From: Sphingomonadales bacterium Ga0077559
GTDB lineage: Bacteria > Pseudomonadota > Alphaproteobacteria > Sphingomonadales > Sphingomonadaceae
Assembly: GCA_001464315.1 (NCBI GenBank)
Contig: LNFK01000031.1
Coordinates: 1-64,000, forward strand
Direction: 5' to 3'
DNA length: 64,000 nt
Shown: positions 35,653 to 46,772 of the stretch, piece after piece
Layout of the letters: the number at the start of each line of letters is the position of its first letter
How positions within the stretch are numbered: the stretch's first letter is position 1
The notes under the pieces: model-generated
What the model was told of the DNA's origin: nothing
What the model saw: the letters and a program-made list of their open reading frames with translations, nothing else
The model's database searches: none
Position numbers and translations under genes: made by a program

Positions 35653-36671
35653 GCCGCTGACGGCGGCATCGAAGCGATCCATTCTTCAAGCAGCTTAACG
35701 CCTTCGTCATGCGAAGCAGCACGGCCAAGTTCGGGCATTGCGATTCCGGGATCGACGCTCTTCATCCGGTTGATGAGAATTGAGCGAGCGGGCTTCCCGC
35801 TTTCAACGATAAAGTCCATATCGCCGCTCGCCCTGCCCGCGGCTACCGGACGTTTGCCGATACCATAAGCCGACAGATCCTTCGCCGATCCGTCGAGAAA
35901 TAGCCCGCTATTGCTGGCCGAGCCTTTGGGGGCGTGACAGTGCCCGCAATTCACCCGCAAATAGACATGAGCGCGCTGTTCAAGTGTGCCTGATTTCGTA
36001 TCGTTCCAGATCGCCTCTGCGGGCAATTTTGCAAGCGCCGGATTGTCCTGCAATATCCGCCGCCGGTCGGCATCGAGCATGAAACGCATATTTTGCCAAA
36101 TCGGACCGATAGGCACGACCTGGTCGCCCGATACATGACACTGCTTGCACTGGTTTTTGTTGGGAACGGCGTAACTTATGTCCATATGCGCGCCGTCTGG
36201 CTTGGTGAACGACACCGCAAGCCTTGTTCCGCCAACCCTCAAGTCGGCATCGCTACCGTCCTTTCGCCAGACATAGGGCAAGGCCACCCATCCCTCGGCG
36301 CGGTGCAGCAACAGCCGCGTTTCAATGACCTGTAGTTTGCCATCGCCGGCGGGATAACCAAAGCTCTTGATCAGCGCTGCCCCGACCGGGAAATTCAGCC
36401 TCCCGTCCGCGGCCGCCGAAATCTTTGTGCCCGCAGGCAAATAAATGAAGCGCTGCTTGTCCGCATAGTCCGAAAATAGCGGCGTATTCAACTGATACGG
36501 TATTAATGCACCGGCGGGACGATCGGGCGTGCCGCCGAAAAAACCGAATGCAGACAATGTCGCTGGATTGCTCGCTGAAATAATGCTTTCATCGGCTATC
36601 AGCTTAGCGGGCTGCGCCGCCACTATCGCGCCTGCAAATATCGCCATCGCCGAAAGCAGCAACAGGCGCAT
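35646..36671 (-). CDS. SO2930-family diheme c-type cytochrome
   Basis: This 341-residue exported protein has a signal peptide (MRLLLLSAMAIFAGAIVAAQ) and two CxxCH haem sites: C175-KQ-C178-H179 and C242-GH-C245-H246. The N-terminal half is a beta domain without haem. It matches the SO2930 diheme cytochrome family of Shewanella and relatives, found next to a parallel beta-helix protein as here. The ATG at 36671 lies in a TGATG overlap with that gene; the open frame extends further upstream inside the neighbour. It presumably works in periplasmic electron transfer; the substrate is unknown. Confidence 0.85.
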   Translation of the reverse strand: MRLLLLSAMAIFAGAIVAAQPAKLIADESIISASNPATLSAFGFFGGTPDRPAGALIPYQLNTPLFSDYADKQRFIYLPAGTKISAAADGRLNFPVGAALIKSFGYPAGDGKLQVIETRLLLHRAEGWVALPYVWRKDGSDADLRVGGTRLAVSFTKPDGAHMDISYAVPNKNQCKQCHVSGDQVVPIGPIWQNMRFMLDADRRRILQDNPALAKLPAEAIWNDTKSGTLEQRAHVYLRVNCGHCHAPKGSASNSGLFLDGSAKDLSAYGIGKRPVAAGRASGDMDFIVESGKPARSILINRMKSVDPGIAMPELGRAASHDEGVKLLEEWIASMPPSAAH

Positions 36672-37876
36672 CAGCGGACGGCCGCCTCCATTGCCTCGGG
36701 CATTTTTATTGCGGGAAGTGCCGCCGGGCGCGATGTCGCCGCCGCCAGTGGCCCTGGCTGTGCGGTGGTTGGGTCGGCCTTGATATCGGTCAAGCCAAGC
36801 GAAAGCGCTGGCACGGTGTCCATGACGATCGGAGCCTTGCTTGGGCCACCTGCACCATCCCAGAATATCGCGGGGAAGCTGCCGCCCATAGCGGCGGCGA
36901 TCTCTGCACCGCCTCTGAATTTCGGGTCCCATCCGGCGCGGCCATGCTGATTGTCCCAAATCACAACATTTTGCGGCAACGGATCGTATGTCGGGTCTTT
37001 GTGTTCGAACCGGTATCCAACCACCATGATATTGGTTGTGCCGTTCTCGCCAAGCACATTGTCGAATATTTCGACATTGCGATTCGCCATCACCATCACC
37101 CCGGTTCCGGTCGGAACATTTGCGACGATATTGCCTTTAGGCGCAAAATTGGGAGTCATGTTATCGACAATGATATTGTCGAAGACGCGGACATTTTTCC
37201 CGCCCATTTGCGGCAAGTTGGGGAGATCGAATATAAGTACCCCGCCGGTGTTGTGCGTCGCGATATTGTCGTAGACATCGGCGTCATAGCTGTTCTCGAT
37301 CTCGATACCTGCAACATTCTCGGTCACGATGGAATCTCGCACTATAATATTGCGCGACTGACCGACATATATTCCGGCGTCGGATGCTCCGCGGACAATG
37401 ACGGAATCCACGAGCACGTCCTTGCTCTCGACCGGATATACGCCGTACGCGCCGTTGCTTTCCTTCGGCCCGCCGGTCCATTCGACGCGCAGTTTGTGAT
37501 AGACGATGCGGTCGGCGCCTTTGGATTTGATACCGTCGCCCTTGCTATTTTCGACCGCAAAATCACGCAGGATGACATCATCCGAGGTGACGAGAAGCCC
37601 CTCACCAGCCCCTTGCTGACCCGAAAAATCGAGCACGGTTTCCTTTGCTCCCTGACCTTTGAGCGTAACTTTATTCACATCGAGCGACAGGCCGTCGGTT
37701 AAAACAAATTTGCCCGCCGCAAGCTCGACGACATCACCGGGAACGGCGGATATCAAAGCTTCCTGAAGCCGCTCTTGCGCGCCGTCACCGGGTGCGACAG
37801 GAATCGTCTTGGCAATCAAGGGTTGAACGAGCGCGCACAGGGCTGCGCTGGCGATAGCGATTTTCCTCATCCTCAT
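36671..37876 (-). CDS. parallel beta-helix protein paired with the diheme cytochrome
   Basis: This 401-residue exported protein has a signal peptide (RKIAIASAALCALVQPLIA). Right-handed beta-helix repeats span residues about 60-300, visible as recurring N, V, I and D ladders such as GIYVGQSRNIIVRDSIVTENVAGIEIENSY (broken here into its coils) and GNIVANVPTG. The fold is shared by pectate lyases and alginate epimerases, but no catalytic set is evident to me. Its 3' end overlaps the cytochrome start (TGATG), so the two are coupled. The start is one of two closely spaced ATGs (37876 or 37870). Confidence 0.8.
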   Translation of the reverse strand: MRMRKIAIASAALCALVQPLIAKTIPVAPGDGAQERLQEALISAVPGDVVELAAGKFVLTDGLSLDVNKVTLKGQGAKETVLDFSGQQGAGEGLLVTSDDVILRDFAVENSKGDGIKSKGADRIVYHKLRVEWTGGPKESNGAYGVYPVESKDVLVDSVIVRGASDAGIYVGQSRNIIVRDSIVTENVAGIEIENSYDADVYDNIATHNTGGVLIFDLPNLPQMGGKNVRVFDNIIVDNMTPNFAPKGNIVANVPTGTGVMVMANRNVEIFDNVLGENGTTNIMVVGYRFEHKDPTYDPLPQNVVIWDNQHGRAGWDPKFRGGAEIAAAMGGSFPAIFWDGAGGPSKAPIVMDTVPALSLGLTDIKADPTTAQPGPLAAATSRPAALPAIKMPEAMEAAVR

Positions 37877-37917
37877 GCATGAAGGATGGCCGATTGCGCG
37901 GACGTTGCCAAGTGGCT

Positions 37918-38616
37918 TTAAACGGCCTCGCCCAATATCCAGTCGACGCCTGCGTCGGCATGGATTTCGGTGCTGTCGTAGATCGGCAAGACGTTGGCCT
38001 TGGTATCGACGATCATGCACAATTCGGTGCATCCTAGGACGACCGCTTTGATGCCGTCCTGGTCGATTTCGGTGATGATGCTCTTCAAGGTCCGCTCTGA
38101 ATCGCGCTTCACCTGCCCATGCATCAGCTCTTCATAAATGATCCGGTCGAGATCCTGTACGTCGTCCATTTCCGCAGGCATCAGCGTCACGCCATGCTTC
38201 ACAAGCCGCTGCCGGTACCAATTTTCCGCCATAACATTGGCCGTCCCAAGCAACGCCGCAGATTGAACGCCATCGGCCCTCATTTTTTCGCCGACCGCGT
38301 CGGCGATATGGGTCACGGGAATCCCAACCGCTTCGGCAACGCGGCCGTGGACCTTGTGCATGCTGTTGGCGCAAATCAGAATGGCGGTCGCCCCCGCCTG
38401 CTCTAGCCGTTTTGCTGACGCGATCAGCACATCGGCGACATGATCCCAATCTTGCTCGCTGTTCGCCTTGGCGATGTCGCAAAAATTCAGGCTTTCAATC
38501 AGCAGCGGTGCATTGCAGCTGCCCTCTGTGCGACGCAGAACCTGCTTGTTAATCCGCGCATAATAAAGCTCGGTCGAATACCAGCTCATTCCACCAATCA
38601 GGCCCAATTTACGCAT
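37918..38616 (-). CDS. aspartate/glutamate racemase family protein
   Basis: This 232-residue protein starts KLGLIGGMSWYSTELYY, a hallmark of the YgeA/aspartate racemase branch. The two active-site regions are visible: ICANSMHKV near residue 84, where Ser follows Asn and the usual first cysteine lies at ICAN, and VVLGCTELCMIV near 192, with the second cysteine. GGGGTG precedes the ATG at 38616. The substrate is uncertain: such proteins racemise Asp, Glu or other amino acids. The gene is separate from the beta-helix gene by about 40 nt. Confidence 0.82.
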   Translation of the reverse strand: MRKLGLIGGMSWYSTELYYARINKQVLRRTEGSCNAPLLIESLNFCDIAKANSEQDWDHVADVLIASAKRLEQAGATAILICANSMHKVHGRVAEAVGIPVTHIADAVGEKMRADGVQSAALLGTANVMAENWYRQRLVKHGVTLMPAEMDDVQDLDRIIYEELMHGQVKRDSERTLKSIITEIDQDGIKAVVLGCTELCMIVDTKANVLPIYDSTEIHADAGVDWILGEAV

Positions 38617-38695
38617 ATCATCACCCCTACAGATAATCAAATGCCGCCCCGAAGCATGTCGAGGCGGCGTTTGACTTTCGTTAGCGTGAAGTGAC

Positions 38696-40108
38696 CTAGT
38701 GCTGCAAGGCCTTGACGATATCCTCACACATCTTCTTGGCGTCAGCGAGCAGCATCATCGTCTGGTCCATGTAGAAGACGTCATTGTCAACGCCCGCATA
38801 GCCAACTCCGCCCATCGAACGTTTGATGAAGAACACCGTCTTGGCCTTGTCGACATCGAACACCGGCATTCCGTAAATCGGCGATGTCTTGTCGGTTTTG
38901 GCCGCAGGGTTGACTACGTCGTTCGCGCCAATGATGAAGGCAACGTCGGTTTGGGCAAATTCGCTGTTGATATCCTCAAGCTCGAACACTTCGTCATACG
39001 GCACCTGCGCTTCGGCCAGCAAAACGTTCATATGCCCCGGCATACGTCCGGCAACGGGGTGAATGGCGTATTTCACCGAAACACCCTGCTTTTTCAGGAC
39101 ATCCGCCATTTCACGCAAGATATGCTGCGCCTGAGCAACTGCCATGCCGTAGCCTGGAACGATGATCACGCTTTCAGCCTGCTGCATCATATAGGCCGCG
39201 TCTTCAGCCGAGCCCCGCTTCCACGGACGCTGCTCTTTTGCTGCGCCGCCCGATGCCGCCGCCTCGGCGCCAAAGCCGCCAGCGATGACGCTAATGAAGC
39301 TGCGGTTCATGGCCTTGCACATGATGTAGGACAGGATGGCACCGGACGAACCCACCAGCGCGCCGGTGATGATCATCGCGGTGTTATGCAGCGTGAAGCC
39401 CATCGCTGCGGCCGCCCAACCCGAATAGCTGTTGAGCATCGACACCACGACGGGCATGTCCGCACCGCCGATAGGGATGATGAGCAAGAAGCCGATGAGA
39501 AACGCGAGCGCGGTAATCGTCCAAAAAATCCAAGGGCTTTGGTCGACAGTGAAATAGGCAATGAGGCCCAGGATCGCTGCCAATGTCCCCAGGTTGATCA
39601 CATGGCGAAGCGGCAAAAGGATCGGCGCACCCGACATTTTGCCTGCAAGTTTCAGGAAGGCGATCACCGATCCAGAGAAGGTGATTGCACCAATGGCAAT
39701 GCCAAGACCCATTTCAACCCGGCTGACCGGGTTGATCAGTCCATCCGCACCGTTGATGCCAAACGCTTCTGGGTTCAGAAACGCTGCGGCCGCAACCAGC
39801 ACCGCCGCCATACCGACGAGGCTGTGAAACGCAGCTACCAGTTGCGGCATATCGGTCATCGCAATCTTGCGCGCCGTTACCCAACCAATGCCGCCGCCGA
39901 TAGCAATTGCTCCGAGTATCTCAGGTAAAGCCGCGACCTCATGTGTGATCAATGTCGTCACCACCGCAATCAGCATCCCGGCCATGCCGAAACGGTTGCC
40001 GCGCTGCGACGTTGCGGGCGACGAAAGCCCTCGAAGTGCCAGAATAAAAAATACGCCCGAAATCAAATAAGCGAGCATGACCCACGCGGGTGGAGCAGCA
40101 TGTTCCAA
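38696..40108 (-). CDS. pntB: NAD(P) transhydrogenase subunit beta
   Basis: PntB holds the NADP-binding domain III and most membrane helices of the proton-translocating transhydrogenase. The 470-residue product has about eight helices up to residue 260. The Rossmann-like domain III follows, with IIVPGYGMAVAQAQH, HPVAGRMPGHMNVLLAEA and GANDVVNPAA. I assign a TTG start at 40108: AAGGAG lies 7 nt upstream, one base separates it from the pntAb stop, and the resulting MEHAAPPAW N-terminus looks family-like. The next ATG (40078) would trim ten residues. Confidence 0.93.
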   Translation of the reverse strand: MEHAAPPAWVMLAYLISGVFFILALRGLSSPATSQRGNRFGMAGMLIAVVTTLITHEVAALPEILGAIAIGGGIGWVTARKIAMTDMPQLVAAFHSLVGMAAVLVAAAAFLNPEAFGINGADGLINPVSRVEMGLGIAIGAITFSGSVIAFLKLAGKMSGAPILLPLRHVINLGTLAAILGLIAYFTVDQSPWIFWTITALAFLIGFLLIIPIGGADMPVVVSMLNSYSGWAAAAMGFTLHNTAMIITGALVGSSGAILSYIMCKAMNRSFISVIAGGFGAEAAASGGAAKEQRPWKRGSAEDAAYMMQQAESVIIVPGYGMAVAQAQHILREMADVLKKQGVSVKYAIHPVAGRMPGHMNVLLAEAQVPYDEVFELEDINSEFAQTDVAFIIGANDVVNPAAKTDKTSPIYGMPVFDVDKAKTVFFIKRSMGGVGYAGVDNDVFYMDQTMMLLADAKKMCEDIVKALQH

Positions 40109-40109
40109 C

Positions 40110-40391
40110 TCAGCGCTCCTTCTTCTTGTACATCGCCAGCATGCGCGCCGTGACCGCAAAACCGCCAAAGATATTCACGCTCGCCAATGCCACCGCGATT
40201 AACCCCAGCCACTTAGCCGTAGGAGAACCGCCCGCCGCCGCAGCGATCAGCGCGCCGACGATAATCACTGAAGAAATGGCATTGGTCACCGCCATCAAAG
40301 GCGTGTGGAGCGCGGGGGTGACTGACCACACGACATAATAGCCCACAAAACAGGCCATTACGAAGATGGATAGAATTGATATGAAGTCCAT
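40110..40391 (-). CDS. pntAb: NAD(P) transhydrogenase subunit alpha, membrane part
   Basis: In alphaproteobacteria the PntA subunit is split; this 93-residue piece is the membrane domain. It has three helices (about 3-22, 34-52 and 58-78), and the segment TPALHTPLMAVTNAISS is characteristic. GGGGAG precedes the ATG at 40391. The 3' end (MYKKKER) supplies the AAGGAG ribosome site for pntB. An in-frame upstream ATG at 40421 overlaps pntAa and is not preferred. Confidence 0.93.
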   Translation of the reverse strand: MDFISILSIFVMACFVGYYVVWSVTPALHTPLMAVTNAISSVIIVGALIAAAAGGSPTAKWLGLIAVALASVNIFGGFAVTARMLAMYKKKER

Positions 40392-40401
40392 TATGCTCCC
40401 C

Positions 40402-41532
40402 TCACGCCAAAAGGCGTTCATTCACAACCTTGCCATCCTTGGTCAGACGTATCGCTGCGGTAATTTCATCATCATCAGGCAAAACCGGCTGACCCGCTTC
40501 CTTGTCCCAAAACGCCGAAAGGAAGTTGAAAAGGTTGCGCGCAAACAATGCCGATGTATCCGCCGCCAAATGCGCTGGCGTATTGGCGTAGCCGATAATT
40601 TTTACGCCATGCTTGACCACAACCTCGTCGGGCTTTGAGCCTTCGACATTGCCGCCTTGTGCGACCGCAAGGTCGAAGATCACTGACCCAGCTTTCATCG
40701 TCGCGATCTGCGCATCTGAAATCAAGCGCGGCGCTGGCCGCCCGGGGATCAGCGCAGTTGTGATAACGATATCCTGTTTGGCGATATGGCTGGATACTAA
40801 TTCGGCCTGCGCAGCCTTATATTCTTCGGACATCTCGGTTGCGTAACCGCCGGCGCCTTCACCTTCGATTCCTGCGACATTTTCGACAAAAATCGCCTTT
40901 GCACCCAAAGATTCAATCTGTTCCTTCGTGGCGGATCGCACATCGGTGGCCGACACCTGCGCACCCAAACGCCGAGCTGTTGCTATTGCCTGAAGCCCTG
41001 CAACGCCCACACCCATAATAAAGGCCTTGGCCGCACTCACCGTGCCCGCCGCCGTCATCATCATCGGGAAAGCTCGGCCATAAACCGACGCCGCTTCGAT
41101 AACTGCTTTGTAACCGGCCAAATTCGATTGCGATGACAATATATCCATCGACTGTGCCCGCGTGATGCGCGGCATGAACTCCATGGCCAAAGCTTCGACG
41201 CCGACCATCGCGTATTCATCGACGCGCGTGCGCTGGCCGAAAGGATCGAGACCGGCAACCAGCCAAGCACCGGGCTTCATGCCCTTTAACGCTTTAGGGT
41301 CGGGTCCCTGCACGCCGAGAATGATATCTGCATCTTTCAAGGTCGCAGCCGCAGCGCCGACCGAAGCACCCATCGCCTCGTAATCGGCGTCGCTTACAGA
41401 AGCCGAAAGCCCTGCCCCGGCCTCAACCGCCACGCTAGCGCCAAGCGCAATAAATTTTTTCACCGTTTCAGGCGACGCAGCAACGCGTGTCTCGCCGGCG
41501 GCGGTTTCCTTTAAAACGGCGATTTTCACCAC
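40402..41532 (-). CDS. pntAa: NAD(P) transhydrogenase subunit alpha, NAD-binding part
   Basis: The 376-residue soluble NAD-binding domain I of transhydrogenase is homologous to alanine dehydrogenase. It starts KIAVLKETAAGETRVAASPETVKK. It has the nucleotide-binding GVGVAGLQAIATARRLGAQVSATDVR near residues 173-198 (interrupted here for length), the mobile-loop region, and SVIFDLAVAQGGNVE. The start is GTG at 41532 or the adjacent GTG at 41529. It follows the tiny oxidase subunit IV gene by one base, the usual alphaproteobacterial arrangement. Confidence 0.93.
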   Translation of the reverse strand: MVKIAVLKETAAGETRVAASPETVKKFIALGASVAVEAGAGLSASVSDADYEAMGASVGAAAATLKDADIILGVQGPDPKALKGMKPGAWLVAGLDPFGQRTRVDEYAMVGVEALAMEFMPRITRAQSMDILSSQSNLAGYKAVIEAASVYGRAFPMMMTAAGTVSAAKAFIMGVGVAGLQAIATARRLGAQVSATDVRSATKEQIESLGAKAIFVENVAGIEGEGAGGYATEMSEEYKAAQAELVSSHIAKQDIVITTALIPGRPAPRLISDAQIATMKAGSVIFDLAVAQGGNVEGSKPDEVVVKHGVKIIGYANTPAHLAADTSALFARNLFNFLSAFWDKEAGQPVLPDDDEITAAIRLTKDGKVVNERLLA

Positions 41533-41533
41533 G

Positions 41534-41668
41534 TCAGGCGGCGCGGCTGGCGATGATTGCGACGACCAATATAGTGGTGATTACGGCCGCGATGGTGCCC
41601 CATTTGAATACCGAATTGAACAATGCATAGCTTTGCTCTGCTTGTCCCATATCCTGATGGTCTGCCAT
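41534..41668 (-). CDS. aa3-type cytochrome c oxidase subunit IV
   Basis: This 44-residue peptide (MADHQDMGQAEQSYALFNSV...) has a polar N-terminus and one membrane helix (about 24-41). It matches the bacterial aa3-type cytochrome oxidase subunit IV family, which is regularly found directly ahead of pntAa in alphaproteobacteria. GGAGGA lies 4 nt before the ATG. The rest of the oxidase is encoded elsewhere. It is the first gene of the pnt transcript, whose promoter should lie in 41669-41826. Confidence 0.85.
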   Translation of the reverse strand: MADHQDMGQAEQSYALFNSVFKWGTIAAVITTILVVAIIASRAA

Positions 41669-41826
41669 ATATTCCTCCATAAGCAATTATTCAGTCCAAA
41701 AACGCCTTAACCGCTGAAATTCATATCCTCAAGCCGTTGCGCGAAAGAAAATACTCCACCTGCTTAATCGCGTCTTTACCGTTTCGCGTTACCACAACTT
41801 TCCTTGAACCTAGTCATGGATGGTGG

Positions 41827-43254
41827 ATGCAAGAGCCCGAGACCCGATTGTTGATGCTTGTCGATGATGAGCCGGCGCAGTGCCGGTTGGTGTCGGCCAT
41901 CGCATCGCGTGCCGGTTGGCGCACAGTTTTCGCGCGCGATGCCGAAACCGCGATTGCGATGCTGGGCACGCAGGACGGGATGATGCTCGATGCAATTTTG
42001 CTCGACCAATGGGTCCCGGGGTCCGATTCGGCGTCTTTGATTGCCGAGCTTAAATCACGCCGTCCCGCTTTGCCGATCCTCCTGATGACGGCCATCGGCT
42101 CAAACGAAGCCGCGATCGACGCGATGCGCGCCGGGGCGTCCGATTATATTATCAAACCCGTTGCGGCCGAACGCCTGATCGCGGCGCTCACCATGGCGGC
42201 GGATAAAAGCAAGGAATTCGGCGAACTTCACCCGATGACTGAGAAAATTACGCAGCCGCTGGCATTTGATGAAATCATCGGCTCGGCGCCTGCATTCCGA
42301 ACCGCATTGGCGATTGCAGCCAAAGCGGCCCGCAGCCGCGCGCCGATTTTCATCGAAGGCGAATCGGGTGTAGGCAAGGAAGTTGTGGCCGACGCGATCC
42401 ACGCCGCCAGCCCCCGCTCAAAACTGCCCTTCCTCAAGGTAAACTGCGGTGCGATATCGCCCAACCTGTTAGAATCGGTTCTATTCGGGCACGAAAAAGA
42501 TGCCTTTGCCGGCGCCTTCGACCGGCGTGTAGGCATATTGCAGCAAGCCGAAGGCGGCACGGTTTTTCTCGACGAGGTAGATCATCTGCCACCCGAAACG
42601 CAGGTTCGTCTGGTCCGCTTACTTACACAGAATGAAATACAGCCTTTGGGCGCGGCGCACAGTTACCGTATCGACGTGCGCCTGATTTCGGCAAGTAATC
42701 GCAACCTGACCGAACGACTGGCCAGCGGCGATTTCCGCGAAGACCTGTTCTACCGGCTGAATGTCGTTCAACTGACAATCCCGCCCTTGCGCGAACGCAC
42801 CAGTGATATCCCTGCCCTTGCCCGCCATTTCCTTGGCCGCATGGCCAGCCAGCCTGGTCTACGCAGCCTTGGCATCACCGACGAGGCGCTGACGATGTTG
42901 CGCGGTTATAGCTGGCCAGGCAATGTACGGCAGCTGCAAAGCGCGCTGTTCCGCGCGGCGGTCCTGTGCGAACGCGATGCGTTGACACCCGAGGAATTCC
43001 CGCAAATCTCTGCGGCCGTCGGTGTTCCCGGCAATGGCGGTTCGGCAGGCGCAGGCGCGAATGATGGCATCGGCGTGACATTGTATGAAATCGACGGCAA
43101 TATGCGGTCTTTGGAAGAAATCGAAGCCGACGTCATTCGTCTTGCTATCGGACACTACCGTGGCCGCATGACCGAGGTTGCGCGGCGTCTGGGGATTGGC
43201 CGCTCGACGCTGTACCGCAAGCTGGCGGACCTCGGGATAAGCGACGTCGCTTAA
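41827..43254 (+). CDS. NtrC-family response regulator with degenerate GAFTGA motif
   Basis: This 475-residue protein has a receiver (1-125; D13-D14, acceptor D60 in LLDQWVPGSD, K110). An AAA+ domain spans about 145-385, with Walker A GESGVGKE at 178-185 and Walker B GGTVFLDEVD. A Fis-type helix-turn-helix is at the C-terminus (MTEVARRLGIGRSTLYRKL). The sigma-54 contact loop, normally GAFTGA, reads DAFAGA at 225-230, losing the first Gly and the key Thr. It may therefore not activate sigma-54, or may act otherwise. The frame opens at 41737, but the ATG at 41827 directly precedes the receiver. No kinase gene is adjacent. Confidence 0.87.
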   Translation: MQEPETRLLMLVDDEPAQCRLVSAIASRAGWRTVFARDAETAIAMLGTQDGMMLDAILLDQWVPGSDSASLIAELKSRRPALPILLMTAIGSNEAAIDAMRAGASDYIIKPVAAERLIAALTMAADKSKEFGELHPMTEKITQPLAFDEIIGSAPAFRTALAIAAKAARSRAPIFIEGESGVGKEVVADAIHAASPRSKLPFLKVNCGAISPNLLESVLFGHEKDAFAGAFDRRVGILQQAEGGTVFLDEVDHLPPETQVRLVRLLTQNEIQPLGAAHSYRIDVRLISASNRNLTERLASGDFREDLFYRLNVVQLTIPPLRERTSDIPALARHFLGRMASQPGLRSLGITDEALTMLRGYSWPGNVRQLQSALFRAAVLCERDALTPEEFPQISAAVGVPGNGGSAGAGANDGIGVTLYEIDGNMRSLEEIEADVIRLAIGHYRGRMTEVARRLGIGRSTLYRKLADLGISDVA

Positions 43255-43263
43255 AACTCGAGC

Positions 43264-43680
43264 CTAATTCTTACCCATGATTGCGGTTGTAATCCAGTAA
43301 CCGACGACCGAAGCCGATCCGGTCAAAAACGTACCCCACATGATGTCGAGAACCGTCACTTTGGTGCTCCAGACCTTCATCGTCGCATGGTTGGTCAAAT
43401 CATAGGTCATGTAGCAAAAAAAACCGAGCAGAGCGCCCCAGATCAACGCCGTTTGCCACTTACCGCTCTGCAGCGCGGGACCGACCGCGAAAATCATCAT
43501 CCCGAGAATGTAGAGCAGGTAGAACACCACCGCAGGCCCCATCCGGAACCCGCCCTTCATCATCAACTCGCCGATTTCGGGCTGATAGAGCCGCGTATAC
43601 ATGCTGCGCAGCCAGATGCTGTCTATGGCGGCAAAGGCGATACCTGTTGCGATATAACCGACAATGTATTTGGCAATCAT
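43264..43680 (-). CDS. DUF2177 family membrane protein
   Basis: This 138-residue protein has four predicted helices (about 5-24, 49-70, 77-93 and 110-134). The conserved blocks AAIDSIWLRSMYTRLYQPEIGELM and GFFCYMTYDLTNHATMKVW (residues 18-41 and 85-103) are typical of DUF2177, a family without assigned function. It is convergent with the NtrC-like gene, 9 nt apart, and separate from folP by 78 nt. Confidence 0.88.
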   Translation of the reverse strand: MIAKYIVGYIATGIAFAAIDSIWLRSMYTRLYQPEIGELMMKGGFRMGPAVVFYLLYILGMMIFAVGPALQSGKWQTALIWGALLGFFCYMTYDLTNHATMKVWSTKVTVLDIMWGTFLTGSASVVGYWITTAIMGKN

Positions 43681-43758
43681 GCTTCAGCCCCCGACTACGT
43701 TACCGGGAAAATTGCATCAATCCGGTGAGAGGTCAATGCGGTCAAAGCACCGTAAAAA

Positions 43759-46175
<2,417 letters not shown>

Positions 46176-46190
46176 ACCCGCAAAAATTAT

Positions 46191-46772
46191 TCAGATTAAA
46201 ACCATCTGCGAAACGGGCGCGAAACTTTTGCGGTGCATCGGTGTCGGACCATGTAGTTGCAATGCGTCGAGATGGTCGCGGGTACCATAGCCCTTGTTCC
46301 GTTCCCATCCATATTGATGATGGCGTTTCGCCGCATCGCACATGATGCGGTCGCGATGTTCTTTGGCAATGATCGACGCCGCAGAAATGCACGGCTCGAC
46401 AGCATCGCCGCCGACAATAGCGGTTGCCTGCCATCGCCATTCGGGCCTTCGCCCTTGCGGTGTCAAATTGCCATCAACGAGCACCTGCAACGGATCGCTT
46501 CCAATCTTGGCGCACAGTGCCTCGACCGCCCGCGTCATTGCGAGCATGGTGGCGCCGAAAATGTTGAGCCGGTCGATATCCTCGACATCCACGACACCCA
46601 CCGCCCACTGGCAGCGGCGCTTGATGACCGCCTCAAGCTCAGCACGACGGGCCGCGGTAAGCTTCTTGCTGTCTTCGAGCCCCGGCGGACGCGGCTTACA
46701 TAATACAACTGCTGCCGCCACGACCGGCCCGGCAAGCGGCCCGCGCCCAGCTTCATCGACGCCGGCAATCAT
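46191..46772 (-). CDS. rnhB: ribonuclease HII
   Basis: RNase HII removes ribonucleotides from DNA and RNA primers. The 193-residue product has the DEDD-type catalytic residues: [14 protein letters not shown] at the start, LVDGNLTP near 97, and the downstream acidic and basic residues in [14 protein letters not shown] prefer the ATG at 46772, which overlaps the thiD stop as ATGA; a GTG three codons earlier (46781) is the alternative. Confidence 0.94.
   Translation of the reverse strand: MIAGVDEAGRGPLAGPVVAAAVVLCKPRPPGLEDSKKLTAARRAELEAVIKRRCQWAVGVVDVEDIDRLNIFGATMLAMTRAVEALCAKIGSDPLQVLVDGNLTPQGRRPEWRWQATAIVGGDAVEPCISAASIIAKEHRDRIMCDAAKRHHQYGWERNKGYGTRDHLDALQLHGPTPMHRKSFAPVSQMVLI

Noticed and set aside
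38699-39928. 409-codon open frame on the plus strand opposite pntB
   Set aside because: Rich in His, Arg and Gln with no recognisable fold; its length is explained by the high-GC third positions of pntB on the other strand.
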